A stretch of 64,000 nucleotides of DNA from Streptomyces chumphonensis (GTDB lineage: Bacteria > Actinomycetota > Actinomycetes > Streptomycetales > Streptomycetaceae). The stretch lies in contig NZ_JACXYU010000020.1 of the NCBI RefSeq assembly GCF_014779715.1, positions 31,411 to 95,410 of the forward strand, written 5' to 3'. The translations under genes and the position numbers were made by a program. A model generated the notes under the pieces. The model saw nothing but the letters and a program-made list of their open reading frames with translations. It made no database searches and was not told where the DNA came from. Below are positions 9,300-18,571 of the stretch, piece after piece (positions within the stretch are counted from its first letter, which is position 1; the number at the start of each line of letters is the position of its first letter).

Positions 9300-9301
9300 G
9301 G
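9281..9301. repeat. 21-bp direct repeat, left copy
   Basis: Bases 9281-9301 are identical to 40471-40491. Both copies lie just after the stop of a minus-strand cluster gene and are palindromic and made only of G and C, so they may simply be two similar terminators. They may instead mark a recombination event, because the right copy lies just after the point where a thioesterase gene is broken. Confidence 0.55.
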
Positions 9302-9355
9302 TCCCGGGCCGCTCGGGACGCCGGCGGGCCGCCGGGCGGGGGTCGGCGGGGCGGG

Positions 9356-10885
9356 TCAGCCGTCCGCGGGGGACGTCGCGGGGACGGTGGGCGCCCCGGC
9401 CCAGCGTCGCATGGCGGCGGGCAGTTCGACGGTGGCGCGTTCGCGGCCGCCGGCCCAGGCGCAGTAGCCGTCGGGCCGGACGAGGATCATCTCCGCGTCC
9501 ATCCAGGGCCCCTTGACGCCGCCGATCCTGCCCCGCATCTCCGTCACGAGGTCTCCCCACGGGTCGAGCAGGCCGGAGGGCTGGTTGCCGCTCTGGTCGA
9601 CGAGGACGAAGGTGCCCGCGCGCATGTTCTCGAAGAGCCGGTCGCCCTGGGCCGGGCCGGTGCGGAAGGAGAGGTCCGGGACGCGGTGGCCCGCGGTGCC
9701 CTTGGGGCTGCGGGAGTCGGCGGTGGTGGGGTAGGCGGTGGCGATGCCGGAGAGGTGGCCGACGGCGAGTCGGTGGCCCCTGGGGACGCGGGTGGCCGTG
9801 GAGACGCCGACGAGCCGGGCGACGCGGGCGGGCAGGGCGTCGGAGGTCATCATGCGGGTGGCCAGGTCGGTGACCTTGATGACGCCCTGGGAGACGCGGC
9901 GGCGCTCCTCCTGGTAGGTGTCGATCAGCCGGTCCGAGCCCCGTCCCGAGGCCACGGCGGCCAGCTTCCAGCCGAGGTTCACGGCGTCCTGGATCCCGAG
10001 GTTGAGGCCCTGTCCGCCGAGGGGCGAGTGGACGTGTGCGGCGTCACCGGCGATGATCATGCGGCCCCTGCGGTAGGTCTCGGCCTGCCGTTCCTGGATG
10101 CGGAAGCGGGAGGTCCACAGGGGTTCGCTGGGGCGCAGGTCCTTGCCGAAGAGGCGCACGAGGGTCTCGCGGACCTCCTGGAGCGTGACGGGGTCGTCCG
10201 ACCAGGACTTGCCGCGGTCGATGACGCCCAGTCGGTACCAGCCGTTGCCGAAGTCGGTGCAGACGACGAGACCGGCCCGGCCGACGTGGATGAGCAGTTG
10301 CTCGTCGAGCGGCACGCCGAGCTTCACGTCCGCCACGATGATCGTGTACGGGTACATCTCGCCCTCGAAGGCGGCGCCCATGGCGTGGCGCACCGCGCTG
10401 TGCGCGCCGTCGCAGCCGACGAGCCAGGGCGTGCGCTCCTCCCACCGGCGCTCCTCGGACTCCAGCCGGTAGACGACCTCCTCGCCCTCCTGCCGGCAGC
10501 CCGTCAGCTTCACGCCGCGCTCGATGGTCACGCCGAGGTCGCGGGCGCGTTCTTCGAGGATCGCCTCGGTCTCGCCCTGCGGGATGATCGTGAGCTGGCC
10601 GTAGTCGCTGGGCAGGCGGCGGAGGTTGAGCAGGGAGTTGCCCAGGCTGACCCGGACCTGCTTGACGGGGTTGGCCCGCTCCAGGACGGTGTCGGCCATG
10701 CCGCGCGCGCGGAGCACCTCCATGGTGCGGCCGTGCAGGCCGAGCGCCCGGGACTCCTCGGTGCGGTGCGTGCGGCGCTCGACGACCTTGCAGCGCACGC
10801 CGGCGAGGGCCAGCTCGCCCGCGAGGCACAGACCGGTGGGACCGGCCCCCGCGATGACGACCTCGTAGTCACTTCCCGTGGCCAT
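9356..10885 (-). CDS. FAD-dependent aromatic monooxygenase (PheA/TfdB-like)
   Basis: A 509-residue class A flavoprotein hydroxylase. The N-terminal FAD motif is VVIAGAGPTGLCLAGELALA. The middle has the DG-type motif in WLVGCDGAHSAVRHAMG, and the GD motif is in AGDAAHVHSPLGGQGLNLG. Relatives hydroxylate phenols, including chlorophenols. The start is ATG 10885, preceded by GAGAGGAG; an upstream in-frame ATG at 10930 lacks a good site. It is transcribed away from the ABC transporter genes, with a palindrome between them. It may tailor the halogenated phenol product or detoxify it; the sequence does not decide which. Confidence 0.85.
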   Translation of the reverse strand: MATGSDYEVVIAGAGPTGLCLAGELALAGVRCKVVERRTHRTEESRALGLHGRTMEVLRARGMADTVLERANPVKQVRVSLGNSLLNLRRLPSDYGQLTIIPQGETEAILEERARDLGVTIERGVKLTGCRQEGEEVVYRLESEERRWEERTPWLVGCDGAHSAVRHAMGAAFEGEMYPYTIIVADVKLGVPLDEQLLIHVGRAGLVVCTDFGNGWYRLGVIDRGKSWSDDPVTLQEVRETLVRLFGKDLRPSEPLWTSRFRIQERQAETYRRGRMIIAGDAAHVHSPLGGQGLNLGIQDAVNLGWKLAAVASGRGSDRLIDTYQEERRRVSQGVIKVTDLATRMMTSDALPARVARLVGVSTATRVPRGHRLAVGHLSGIATAYPTTADSRSPKGTAGHRVPDLSFRTGPAQGDRLFENMRAGTFVLVDQSGNQPSGLLDPWGDLVTEMRGRIGGVKGPWMDAEMILVRPDGYCAWAGGRERATVELPAAMRRWAGAPTVPATSPADG

Positions 10886-10951
10886 GTCGGCACTCCTCTC
10901 TTGAACTGATCCCCCGGTGTGGTCGACCATGTCGGTAACTCATCACGTAAT

Positions 10952-10973
10952 GAACTCTACAGTTGTAGAGTTC
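10952..10973. promoter_or_regulatory. Operator-like palindrome between monooxygenase and ABC genes
   Basis: A perfect 10-bp inverted repeat, GAACTCTACA and its complement, is separated by two bases (10952-10961 and 10964-10973). It sits 67 bases before the monooxygenase start and 127 bases before the ABC ATPase start. Size and symmetry suit a TetR- or MarR-type dimer. No second copy was found by eye in front of other cluster genes. Confidence 0.6.
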
Positions 10974-11099
10974 TTGCGACAACAGAACCGGAACGCGGAC
11001 CGGCCCGACCGTCCGAACCCGCGACGAGACGGATCGCCGTGCCGCACGGCTGTTTCGCGGCAGTGCCCGACCGGCAGCGGTGACGGAAGAGGAGACCCC

Positions 11100-12104
11100 A
11101 TGACCACGGCCACCACCCCCAGTCCGGAGCCGGCGGCGACGCTCGCCTCCGGTGCGCCCGTCGCCGAACTGGAACACGTCGACCTGGTGTTCAAGCGGCG
11201 TGGAGCCGAGCCGTTCCAGGCCATCACCGACCTGAGCCTGCGCATCGAACCCGGGACGGTCTTCTGCCTGCTCGGACCCAACGGCTCCGGCAAGACGACG
11301 GTGATCAACCTGCTCAGCGGCCTGCTCGGACCGACCGACGGGCGGGTGCGCGTCCTCGGCATGGACCCGTCCCGAGAGCGGAGCAGGCTGCTGCGGCGTA
11401 TCGCGCTCGCCCCGCAGGAGACCGCCCTGTACGCGGACCTGACGGGCCGCGAGAACCTCGAGTTCCACGCCGCCTACTACGGGGTGCCCAGGGCCTCGGC
11501 GCGGCGGCGCATCGACACCGTGCTGGAGCTCGTCTCGCTCACCGAGCGGGCCGGGCACCGGGTGGGCACGTTCTCCGGCGGCATGCAGCGCAGGCTGACG
11601 CTGGCCCGCGCCCTGCTGACCGAGCCCGACCTGCTGTTCCTCGACGAACCGACGCTGGGCGTGGACGTCCAGTCGCGCGAGTCCATCTGGGACCGCGTCC
11701 GGGGCCTGGCCGCCGAGGGCCGCAGCGTGCTGCTGACCACCAACTACATGGAGGAGGCCGAACGCCTCGGCCAGCGGGTGTGCATCATCGACCGGGGCCG
11801 CCGCGTCGTCACGGGCACCCCCGACGAGCTCAAGGCCCTGACGCGGCGGCGGCGACTGGAGCTGACCTACGCCTCCGCCGAGGCCGCCGAGGCCGCCGAA
11901 CCGCTGCTGCGCGACGGCTACCAGGTGGGCGCGCACGCGCACCAACTCCTCGTCGAGGTGCCCGAGGACGCCGACCACGTGGCGTTCGTGCGGTCGGCGC
12001 TCGACCGGCTGGACGGCGGGCCGACGCTCGTCGGCTTCCGGTTCAGCGAACCGGGCCTCCAGGACGTCTTCCTCCACTTCACCGGCCGCGACCTGCGCGA
12101 CTGA
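11100..12104 (+). CDS. ABC transporter ATP-binding protein (exporter)
   Basis: A 334-residue ATPase of the drug-exporter (DrrA/ABC-2) type. Visible are Walker A GPNGSGKTT, the Q-loop region ALAPQETALYADLTGRENL, signature FSGGMQRRL and Walker B LLFLDEP, then the usual C-terminal regulatory part. ATG 11100 is preceded by GAGGAG; the longer in-frame extension back to 10917 would cross the operator and looks non-coding. It starts a three-gene exporter operon with two permeases, likely exporting the cluster product or giving self-resistance. Confidence 0.93.
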   Translation: MTTATTPSPEPAATLASGAPVAELEHVDLVFKRRGAEPFQAITDLSLRIEPGTVFCLLGPNGSGKTTVINLLSGLLGPTDGRVRVLGMDPSRERSRLLRRIALAPQETALYADLTGRENLEFHAAYYGVPRASARRRIDTVLELVSLTERAGHRVGTFSGGMQRRLTLARALLTEPDLLFLDEPTLGVDVQSRESIWDRVRGLAAEGRSVLLTTNYMEEAERLGQRVCIIDRGRRVVTGTPDELKALTRRRRLELTYASAEAAEAAEPLLRDGYQVGAHAHQLLVEVPEDADHVAFVRSALDRLDGGPTLVGFRFSEPGLQDVFLHFTGRDLRD

Positions 12105-12143
12105 GCAGCGAACCGGCCGCCGAACCGAGAACCTGGAGGACCC

Positions 12144-13277
12144 ATGTGGAGTGCGATCCGCGCCATGGTGCGCAAGGACCTCACCCTCTCCCGCAGAAGC
12201 CCCGTCTTCGTCGTCATCACCGTGCTCGTACCGCTGGTCTTCGTCTCGCTGTACGCGCTGCTCGTCACCGTCTCCACCACCTCCCCCGTCGCCGTCGCCC
12301 AAGAGGGCGGCGGGCCGCACAGCGAACGTCTCCTGCAGATCCTGCGAACCATGCACAACACCGACGGGGAACTGTTCGAGATCCGCACGACGGACCCCGG
12401 GGATGCACGCGCGATGTTCGCCGCCGGGGAGGTCGGCGCCGTGCTGACGATCCCCGCCGACTTCGACGACCGGGTGTCGGCCGGGGTGCCCGTCGAGGTG
12501 CCCCTGCGCGTGTACAACATCAACGCCGACGGCACGAAGAACTTCGAACTGCGCGCGGAGGGCGCGGTACGGGAGTTCGCCCGGGACACGGGCGGAGGGG
12601 TGCCCGTCACGGCGGTCCGCGAGAACAGCCACTTCCGCGAGGACATGGGCACCAGCGCCTACCTGGGCACGGCCCTGCTCGTGTTCGCCGTCCTGTACGC
12701 CTCGATGGTCAACACCGGGACACTCGTCGCCCGCGAGTGGGAGGACCGGACGGCCAAGCCGCTGGTGCTCTCCCCGGTGGGCAACGCCCCCCTCCTGGGC
12801 GGGAAGTGGCTCAGCGCCGGCGTCCAGACGCTGGCCGGGACGGTGCTCGTCCTGGCCGGGCTCGCCTGGCTGCTGGACTTCCCCGCGCTCTCGCTCGGCG
12901 CCGCCAGCTGGCTCGGCCTGTTCGTGCTCTTCGCCTACGGCAGCGCGCTCGGAACGCTCCTGGGCGTCACGCTGCGCCGCTCGCTGCCGCTCGTACCGCT
13001 CTGCGTCGTGCTGGCGATCGTCCACTTCTTCCTCAGCGGCTACGAGTCCTACCTGCGCGGCTTCGCGCACGGCGGCGCGGTCGAGTGGCTGTGGGCGAGC
13101 ACCCACTGGTGGCCGACGGCGGGCCTGACCCAGGACCTCCGGCTGGACGCGACCGGACTCGGCGACGGCGGCACGGACTGGGCCGCGCTGGGCGGCACCG
13201 CCGGGATCGCGGCACTGCTGACTCTGCTCGCGGTGGTGCGGATGCGGCGTCAACTGCGCTTCACCCAAGGCCAGTGA
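12144..13277 (+). CDS. ABC-2 type transporter permease, first subunit
   Basis: A 377-residue membrane protein. One membrane segment near residues 20-45 is followed by a long extracytoplasmic domain (about 46-175, including YNINADGTKNFELR), then a cluster of about five membrane helices and a short basic end. This is the NatB/YhaP-like ABC-2 topology. GGAGG precedes ATG 12144, 39 bases after the ATPase. It is a paralogue of the next gene, so the exporter is probably a heterodimer. Confidence 0.88.
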   Translation: MWSAIRAMVRKDLTLSRRSPVFVVITVLVPLVFVSLYALLVTVSTTSPVAVAQEGGGPHSERLLQILRTMHNTDGELFEIRTTDPGDARAMFAAGEVGAVLTIPADFDDRVSAGVPVEVPLRVYNINADGTKNFELRAEGAVREFARDTGGGVPVTAVRENSHFREDMGTSAYLGTALLVFAVLYASMVNTGTLVAREWEDRTAKPLVLSPVGNAPLLGGKWLSAGVQTLAGTVLVLAGLAWLLDFPALSLGAASWLGLFVLFAYGSALGTLLGVTLRRSLPLVPLCVVLAIVHFFLSGYESYLRGFAHGGAVEWLWASTHWWPTAGLTQDLRLDATGLGDGGTDWAALGGTAGIAALLTLLAVVRMRRQLRFTQGQ

Positions 13278-13297
13278 GAGGAACGACGGAGGCTGTG

Positions 13298-14410
13298 ATG
13301 AACGAGATGATCCGGGGCGCGCTGGCCGCCCACCGGCGCAACGTGAGGCTGCTGCGCCGCCGGCCCGACCTGGTGGCGCAGGGCGTCCTCGTCCCGCTGG
13401 TGGTGCTGGTCCTGTGCGCCATTCTCTTCGGCTCCTGGGGCGACCGCTGGCCGGTGGGTGTGATCGACCGGGCGGACGACGCGAGGTCCGCGGCCATCAC
13501 GGACTCCCTGGCGCAGTCCCGGTCCAACGTCGATCTGTACTTCGAGACGATCGAGGACGACCCGCGCGCCGCTCGGGAGATGCTGGAGGACGGCCGCCTC
13601 CAGCTGGTGATCACCATTCCGGAGGACGTGGCCACGACCAACGAGGTGCGGATCTCCACGTACAACGTGAACACCGACGCGACGAAGAACCTGCGCTTCC
13701 GGGTGGACGACGCGCTCAACATCCACGACGAGGTGCGCGGGGCGCTGCCGGCCACCGTGGACCTGCGGACCGTCGCCGAGGAGGACGTCACCCGGGCCGC
13801 GTTCATCGCGGGCGGCGTGCTGCTCCTCGCGCTGCTGCTCGGCTCGATGCTGCTGGCGGCCAACGTGTTCGCCGTCGAGGAGGAGGGGCGCACGGCCAAG
13901 GAACTGCTCATGTCGCCCTTCGGGGCCGCGCCGGCGGCCCTGGGGTGCGTGCTCACCGCCACGCTGCTGGCCTACCTGAGCGCGGTACCGACCTATCTGA
14001 CGGGGCTGCTGCTGTTCGGGTTCACCCCGGACGTGGGCTCCCTCGTCCTCGTCCTGCTGTTCATGCTGCCGCTGCTGGTCGCGGCGGCCGGGCTCGGCGT
14101 CCTGCTGGCCCAGCTCCTGCGCCAGCACCGCGCGGTCCAGCCTCCGGTCATCCTCGTGGCCATCGCCACGTTCTTCGTGGGCGGCGGGTTCGTCAGCGTT
14201 CCCGGCATGCCCCCGACGGCCCGGACCATCGCGCAGTGGTGGCCGCCGTCGCGGGTCTTCGAGTGGAGCAACCCGGTGCTGCACGACTTCGCCGGTTCCT
14301 ACACCGCCGGCCAGTGGGCGTGGGGCGGCGCGTTCGCCCTGCTGGGGGTCGCGGGCGCGTACTGGGCCGGCCGCCGCGAGCTGGCCGCGCCCCGGCGGGG
14401 CGGGCAGTAG
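13298..14410 (+). CDS. ABC-2 type transporter permease, second subunit
   Basis: A 370-residue membrane protein with the same layout as the preceding permease: an N-terminal helix, an external domain with the related segment YNVNTDATKNLRFR, and a C-terminal block of hydrophobic helices (LLALLLGSMLLAANVFAVEE and later). ATG 13298 follows an ACGGAGG site. It completes the exporter operon, which ends at a strong hairpin 18 bases downstream. Confidence 0.88.
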   Translation: MNEMIRGALAAHRRNVRLLRRRPDLVAQGVLVPLVVLVLCAILFGSWGDRWPVGVIDRADDARSAAITDSLAQSRSNVDLYFETIEDDPRAAREMLEDGRLQLVITIPEDVATTNEVRISTYNVNTDATKNLRFRVDDALNIHDEVRGALPATVDLRTVAEEDVTRAAFIAGGVLLLALLLGSMLLAANVFAVEEEGRTAKELLMSPFGAAPAALGCVLTATLLAYLSAVPTYLTGLLLFGFTPDVGSLVLVLLFMLPLLVAAAGLGVLLAQLLRQHRAVQPPVILVAIATFFVGGGFVSVPGMPPTARTIAQWWPPSRVFEWSNPVLHDFAGSYTAGQWAWGGAFALLGVAGAYWAGRRELAAPRRGGQ

Positions 14411-14427
14411 CGGCCGGCGCCGCGTGG

Positions 14428-14470
14428 GCCGAGGGCCCGGTCCGGGGGTGCCCCGGACCGGGCCCTCGGC
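14428..14470 (+). terminator. Strong hairpin after the ABC exporter operon
   Basis: A perfect 20-bp stem (14428-14447 with 14451-14470) has only three bases between the arms. It separates the exporter operon from the antiporter-led operon, so the two same-strand groups are probably separate transcription units. Confidence 0.85.
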
Positions 14471-14578
14471 GTGCCGGCGCGGCTCGCGTCACCTGCACTG
14501 GCCGTCCACCGGGCTTCTAGCGTGCTCGCCCAAGCTGCTCCGGAGCATCGCGTCACGCCTGAACGACGGAGGACAGCC

Positions 14579-15940
14579 GTGAGCAGTCCGGAACACGCGG
14601 AGTGGATCGCCGCCACCGCCCTCGGGGGGATCGCCCTCGTGCTGGCCGTGGGGGCGGGCTTCGCGGCGCTGGCGCGCCGACTCGGACAGCCGGCCGTCAT
14701 CGGCGAGATCACCGCCGGGATCTGTCTCGGCCCGAGCGTCCTCGGGCTGCTCCCCGGCGACCTGCCGGCGCTGTTCTTCCCGGTCGACGTGCGCCCCTAT
14801 CTCGGCGTCGTCGCTCAAGTGGGCCTGCTGCTGTTCATGTTCACCATCGGCTGGGAGTTCGACCACACCTCCCTGCGCGACCGCCGTCGCACGACCGGGA
14901 CGGTGTGGCTGGGCGGCGCCCTCCTGCCGATGGCGCTGGGCGTGGGCCTGGCCGCCCTCCTCTTCGGCGCGCACGACACCGTGAACGGCGAGAGCGTCCG
15001 GTTCCTGGACTTCGCCCTGTTCCTGGGCACGGCCGTCTCGATCGCCGCCTTCCCGGTCCTGGCCCGGATCATCACCGACCAGCGGCTGCACCTGAGCCGG
15101 GTGGGCAACCTGGCCCTGGCCCTGGCCGCGCTGGACGACGTGCTCGCCTGGTGCCTGCTGGCCGTGGTCGTCGCCCTGATCACCGCCTCGGGCGCGGCCG
15201 GGTTCCTCGGCGTGCTCGGCTGGGGAGCCCTGTACGTCGTCGTCATGCTCGCGCTCGTGCGGCCGGTCCTGGCGGCCCTCGCGGCGCGGGCCACCGCCTC
15301 GGCGGCACCCTGGCTGGCCATGCTCGCCGCCGCCGGGGCGCTGGGCTCGGCCTACGTCACCTCGAACATCGGGCTGCACGCGATCTTCGGCGCGTTCTTC
15401 TTCGGCCTCGTCATGCCGCGCAAGGACCCGCAGCTGCTGCTGCGGCGCACCACCCTCCTGCCGCTGGAGCACGTGAGCAAGCTGCTGCTGCCGCTGTTCT
15501 TCGTGGTCACGGGGTTGTCGGTGGACCTGACGGCCATGACGGGGCAGGGCGCGGTCCACATGGTGCTGATCATCGTGGTGGCCTGCGTCGGCAAGCTCGG
15601 CGGTGTGCTCCTGTCGGCCCGGATGACCGGCATGAAGTGGCGGGAGTCGACCGTGCTCGGCCTCCTGATGAACACCCGGGGGCTGACGGAGCTGGTGATC
15701 CTCAACGTGGGGCTGTCCCTCGGTCTGCTGAGCACCGAACTGTTCACGGCCATGGTGATGATGGCGCTGGTCACCACGGCCATGACCGCTCCCCTGCTGT
15801 CGTGGCTGCTGCGCCGCGTCGGTGCCGGCGGTCCGACGGCCGGTGGGGCGCCGGTGCCGCTCCCGGCGCCGCCGGGCCCCCCGGCGGGCGCGGCCTCCCT
15901 CGTCGGCGGCGGGCCGTCCGGCTCCCAGCGCACCCCCTGA
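14579..15940 (+). CDS. Cation/proton antiporter (CPA2 family)
   Basis: A 453-residue membrane protein with about 12 hydrophobic segments. Family features include GQPAVIGEITAGICLGPSVL near the start, the central LALAALDDVLAWCLLAVVV, where the paired Asp residues are the ion-binding site, and NTRGLTELVILNVGLSLG. The likely start is GTG 14579 after GGAGGACAGCC; the upstream extension to 14471 overlaps terminator bases and lacks family similarity. It is followed after 19 bases by the pyrrole-forming dehydrogenase gene, so it belongs to the precursor operon. It may protect against a proton-carrying product. Confidence 0.88.
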   Translation: MSSPEHAEWIAATALGGIALVLAVGAGFAALARRLGQPAVIGEITAGICLGPSVLGLLPGDLPALFFPVDVRPYLGVVAQVGLLLFMFTIGWEFDHTSLRDRRRTTGTVWLGGALLPMALGVGLAALLFGAHDTVNGESVRFLDFALFLGTAVSIAAFPVLARIITDQRLHLSRVGNLALALAALDDVLAWCLLAVVVALITASGAAGFLGVLGWGALYVVVMLALVRPVLAALAARATASAAPWLAMLAAAGALGSAYVTSNIGLHAIFGAFFFGLVMPRKDPQLLLRRTTLLPLEHVSKLLLPLFFVVTGLSVDLTAMTGQGAVHMVLIIVVACVGKLGGVLLSARMTGMKWRESTVLGLLMNTRGLTELVILNVGLSLGLLSTELFTAMVMMALVTTAMTAPLLSWLLRRVGAGGPTAGGAPVPLPAPPGPPAGAASLVGGGPSGSQRTP

Positions 15941-15959
15941 ACGCAGCGGAGGAGAGACC

Positions 15960-17108
15960 GTGGAGTTCGACTGGTCCGAGCGGCAACGTGCCCGCTACCA
16001 CGACACCTTGACGGCCGTACGGGACGCCTTCCCGGAGGACGGGACAGCGGCCGGGGCGGCCTCGGCGACCTACGACCGCAAGGACTGGCTGCTGCTCGGC
16101 CGGCTGGGCCTCCTCGGCCTGTCCGTGCCGACCCGGTACGGCGGCGAGGGGCTCGGGGCCCTGGACACCGCGCTCCGGGTGGAGGCGTTCGGGCGCGGCT
16201 GCCACCGCACGGGACTGGTCTTCGGCGCGAGCGCGCACCTGTTCGCCTGCGCCATGCCCGTCGTCGACTTCGGCTCCGAGGAGCTCAGGGAGCGCGTCCT
16301 GCCCGGCATCTGCCGGGGCGAGCTCATCGCGGGGAACGCGATGACCGAGGACGGCGCCGGGTCGGACGTCTCCCGGCTCGCCGTCACCGCCCGGCCGGTC
16401 GAGGGCGGCTGGGTGCTGAACGGCGCCAAGAGCTTCGTCAGCAACGGCCCGGCGGCCGACCTCTACGTCACCTACGCCACCACCGACCCCCGGGCGGGAC
16501 ATCTGGGGGTGACCGGGTTCGTCGTGGACCGCACGGCCGCCGGGGTGAGCGCGAGCGGGCCGATGGGCAAGATGGGGCTCACCCAGTGCCCGGCCGGGAC
16601 GGTGGAGTTCACCGACTGCTTCGTGCCGGACGCCGCCGTCCTCGGGGAGCCGGGCCAGGGCGGGGCCGTCTTCCAGCACTCCATGGGCTGGGAGCGGGCG
16701 TGCCTGTTCGCGGGCTACGTCGGCCTGGCCGACCGGCTGGTCGAGCGGTGCGTCGAGCACGTCCGCGCCCGGCGGCAGTTCGGCCGGCGCCTGGCGGAGT
16801 TCCAGGCCGTCTCGCACCGGATCGCCGACATGAAGCTGCGGGTGGAAGCGGCCCGGTTGCTGCTGTACCGCGCCTGCTGGGAGATGGAGCGGGGCCGCCC
16901 GGCGACCCTCTCCGTCGCCCTGTCGAAGCTCGCCGTCTCCGAGGGCGTCGTCCAGGCGGCGCTGGACGCCGTGCGCACCTTCGGGGGGCGCGGCTACCTG
17001 ACGGCCGGGGGGATCGAGGCGGCCCTGCGGGACGCGGTGCCCTCGGTGCTCTTCTCCGGCACCTCCGACATCCAGCGGGAACTCATCGCGAGGGAACTGG
17101 GCCTATGA
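15960..17108 (+). CDS. Prolyl-carrier-protein dehydrogenase (pyrrole-forming, PltE-like)
   Basis: A 382-residue acyl-CoA dehydrogenase-fold flavoprotein. Motifs seen are MTEDGAGSDVSRL (FAD/substrate region), MGKMGLTQCPAGTVEF, RRQFGRRLAEFQAVSHRIAD and the C-terminal GGRGYLTAGGIE and SGTSDIQRELIARELG. In a prolyl-AMP ligase context, this family oxidises prolyl-S-carrier protein to pyrrolyl-2-carboxyl-S-carrier protein. It starts at GTG 15960 after GGAGGAGAG and overlaps the ligase gene by an ATGA junction, so the two are translationally coupled. Confidence 0.88.
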   Translation: MEFDWSERQRARYHDTLTAVRDAFPEDGTAAGAASATYDRKDWLLLGRLGLLGLSVPTRYGGEGLGALDTALRVEAFGRGCHRTGLVFGASAHLFACAMPVVDFGSEELRERVLPGICRGELIAGNAMTEDGAGSDVSRLAVTARPVEGGWVLNGAKSFVSNGPAADLYVTYATTDPRAGHLGVTGFVVDRTAAGVSASGPMGKMGLTQCPAGTVEFTDCFVPDAAVLGEPGQGGAVFQHSMGWERACLFAGYVGLADRLVERCVEHVRARRQFGRRLAEFQAVSHRIADMKLRVEAARLLLYRACWEMERGRPATLSVALSKLAVSEGVVQAALDAVRTFGGRGYLTAGGIEAALRDAVPSVLFSGTSDIQRELIARELGL

Positions 17109-18571
17109 CACTGCACGCTCTCCTGACGGCCTCGGCCCGGCGGAACCCGGAGGCCGTGGCCGTGCACGGCCCCGAGGGGCCGGTGCGCTACGGCGCACTG
17201 GACGCGTTGGCCGACCGCTTCGCCGCCGCCCTGACGGCCCGGGGCGTGCGCCCCGGCGATCGAGTCGTCCTGTGGAGCCACAAGGGCGTCCGGACGATCG
17301 CCCTCATGCAGGCGGCGCTGCGCACGGGCGCCGTCTACGTCCCGGTGACCGGCTCCAACCCGCCCGCACGCCTGGCGCGCATCACCGCGAGCGCGCGGCC
17401 CGCGCTGGTCGTCGCGGACGAGGAGGCGGCGCGGCGACCCCGTCCCGACGGGGACGACACCCCGCTGGTGACCTTCTCCGAGCTGCTCGCCGAGGCCCGG
17501 GAGGGCGCCCGCGTCACCCCGTACGACGCCGGCCCGGACGAGCCGGCGTACATCCTCTACACCTCCGGATCGACCGGGGAGCCGAAGGGTGTGTGCATCA
17601 GCCACCGCAACGCCCTGGCCTTCGTGGAGTGGGCCGTGGCGGAGCTGGCCCTCGGGGCCGACGACCGGCTGTCCCAGCACGCGCCGTTCACCTTCGACCT
17701 CTCCGTCTTCGACCTGTACGGTGCCTTCGCGGCCGGCGCCTCGGTGCACCTGGTGCCGCAGGAGATGGCCTACGCGCCCGCCCAGCTCGTCCGGTTCCTC
17801 CACGAGCGGGAGATCACCGTCTGGTACTCCGTTCCCTCGGCCCTGAGCCTGATGATCCGCGAGGGCGGGCTGCTGGAGGGGGAGCCGCCCGCCGCGCTGC
17901 GGGCGTGTCTCTTCGCCGGTGAGCCGTTCGCCCCGCACCACGTGCGGGAACTGCGGGCCGGCTGGCCGAAGGTGCGGCTGCTCAACTGGTACGGGCCCAC
18001 CGAGACCAACGTCTGCACCTCCTACGAGGTCACCGACGCCGACCTGGAGCGCACCGGCGCGCTCCCCATCGGTGCCGCGTGCTCCGGTGACGAGGTGCTG
18101 CTCGACCCGCCGGGGGCCGAGGAGGGCGAGGTCGTCGTGAGCGGCCCGACGGTGATGCTCGGCTACTGGGGCCGCGAGCCGCACCGGGGCCTCTACCGCA
18201 CCGGCGATCTCGCCCGCCGGGACGCGGACGGACAGCTGAGCTACGTCGGCCGCCGGGACCAGATGGTCAAGATCCGCGGTCACCGGATCGAGCTCGGTGA
18301 GATCGAGGCGGCCGTCGGTTCGCTGGACACCGTCGCCGACGTGGCGGTGCTGGTGGTCGGCGTGGGCCTGGAGGCCGAGTTGCACGCGGTGGTGGTGCCC
18401 GCCCCCGGCGAACGCCCGTCCCTGCTCCACGTCAAGCGCTGCTGCGCGGAAAGGTTGCCGACCTACATGATCATCGACAGGCTCCACCTCCAGGAAGACC
18501 TCCCGCGAACCGCCAACGGGAAGCTCGACCGTCCGCTGATGACCACCCAGATCGAGTCCGGGGAGCTGTGA
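17105..18571 (+). CDS. L-prolyl-AMP ligase (PltF-like adenylation enzyme)
   Basis: A free-standing 488-residue adenylation enzyme. Core motifs are in order: YILYTSGSTGEPKG, FTFDLSVFDLYG, NWYGPTETNVC, YRTGDLARR, GRRDQMVKIRGHRIELGEIE and the catalytic-lysine motif LPRTANGKLDR. The small size and partners (pyrrole-forming dehydrogenase, small carrier protein) indicate activation of L-proline and transfer to the carrier at 41471-41746. Substrate choice is inferred from context and general resemblance to PltF/RedM-type ligases. Its stop overlaps the start of the flavin reductase gene. Confidence 0.88.
   Translation: MTLHALLTASARRNPEAVAVHGPEGPVRYGALDALADRFAAALTARGVRPGDRVVLWSHKGVRTIALMQAALRTGAVYVPVTGSNPPARLARITASARPALVVADEEAARRPRPDGDDTPLVTFSELLAEAREGARVTPYDAGPDEPAYILYTSGSTGEPKGVCISHRNALAFVEWAVAELALGADDRLSQHAPFTFDLSVFDLYGAFAAGASVHLVPQEMAYAPAQLVRFLHEREITVWYSVPSALSLMIREGGLLEGEPPAALRACLFAGEPFAPHHVRELRAGWPKVRLLNWYGPTETNVCTSYEVTDADLERTGALPIGAACSGDEVLLDPPGAEEGEVVVSGPTVMLGYWGREPHRGLYRTGDLARRDADGQLSYVGRRDQMVKIRGHRIELGEIEAAVGSLDTVADVAVLVVGVGLEAELHAVVVPAPGERPSLLHVKRCCAERLPTYMIIDRLHLQEDLPRTANGKLDRPLMTTQIESGEL

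Noticed and set aside
10917..11099. N-terminal extension of the ABC ATPase to ATG 10917
   Set aside because: It would place the perfect operator-like palindrome inside the gene, has no family similarity, and ATG 11100 has a strong ribosome site.
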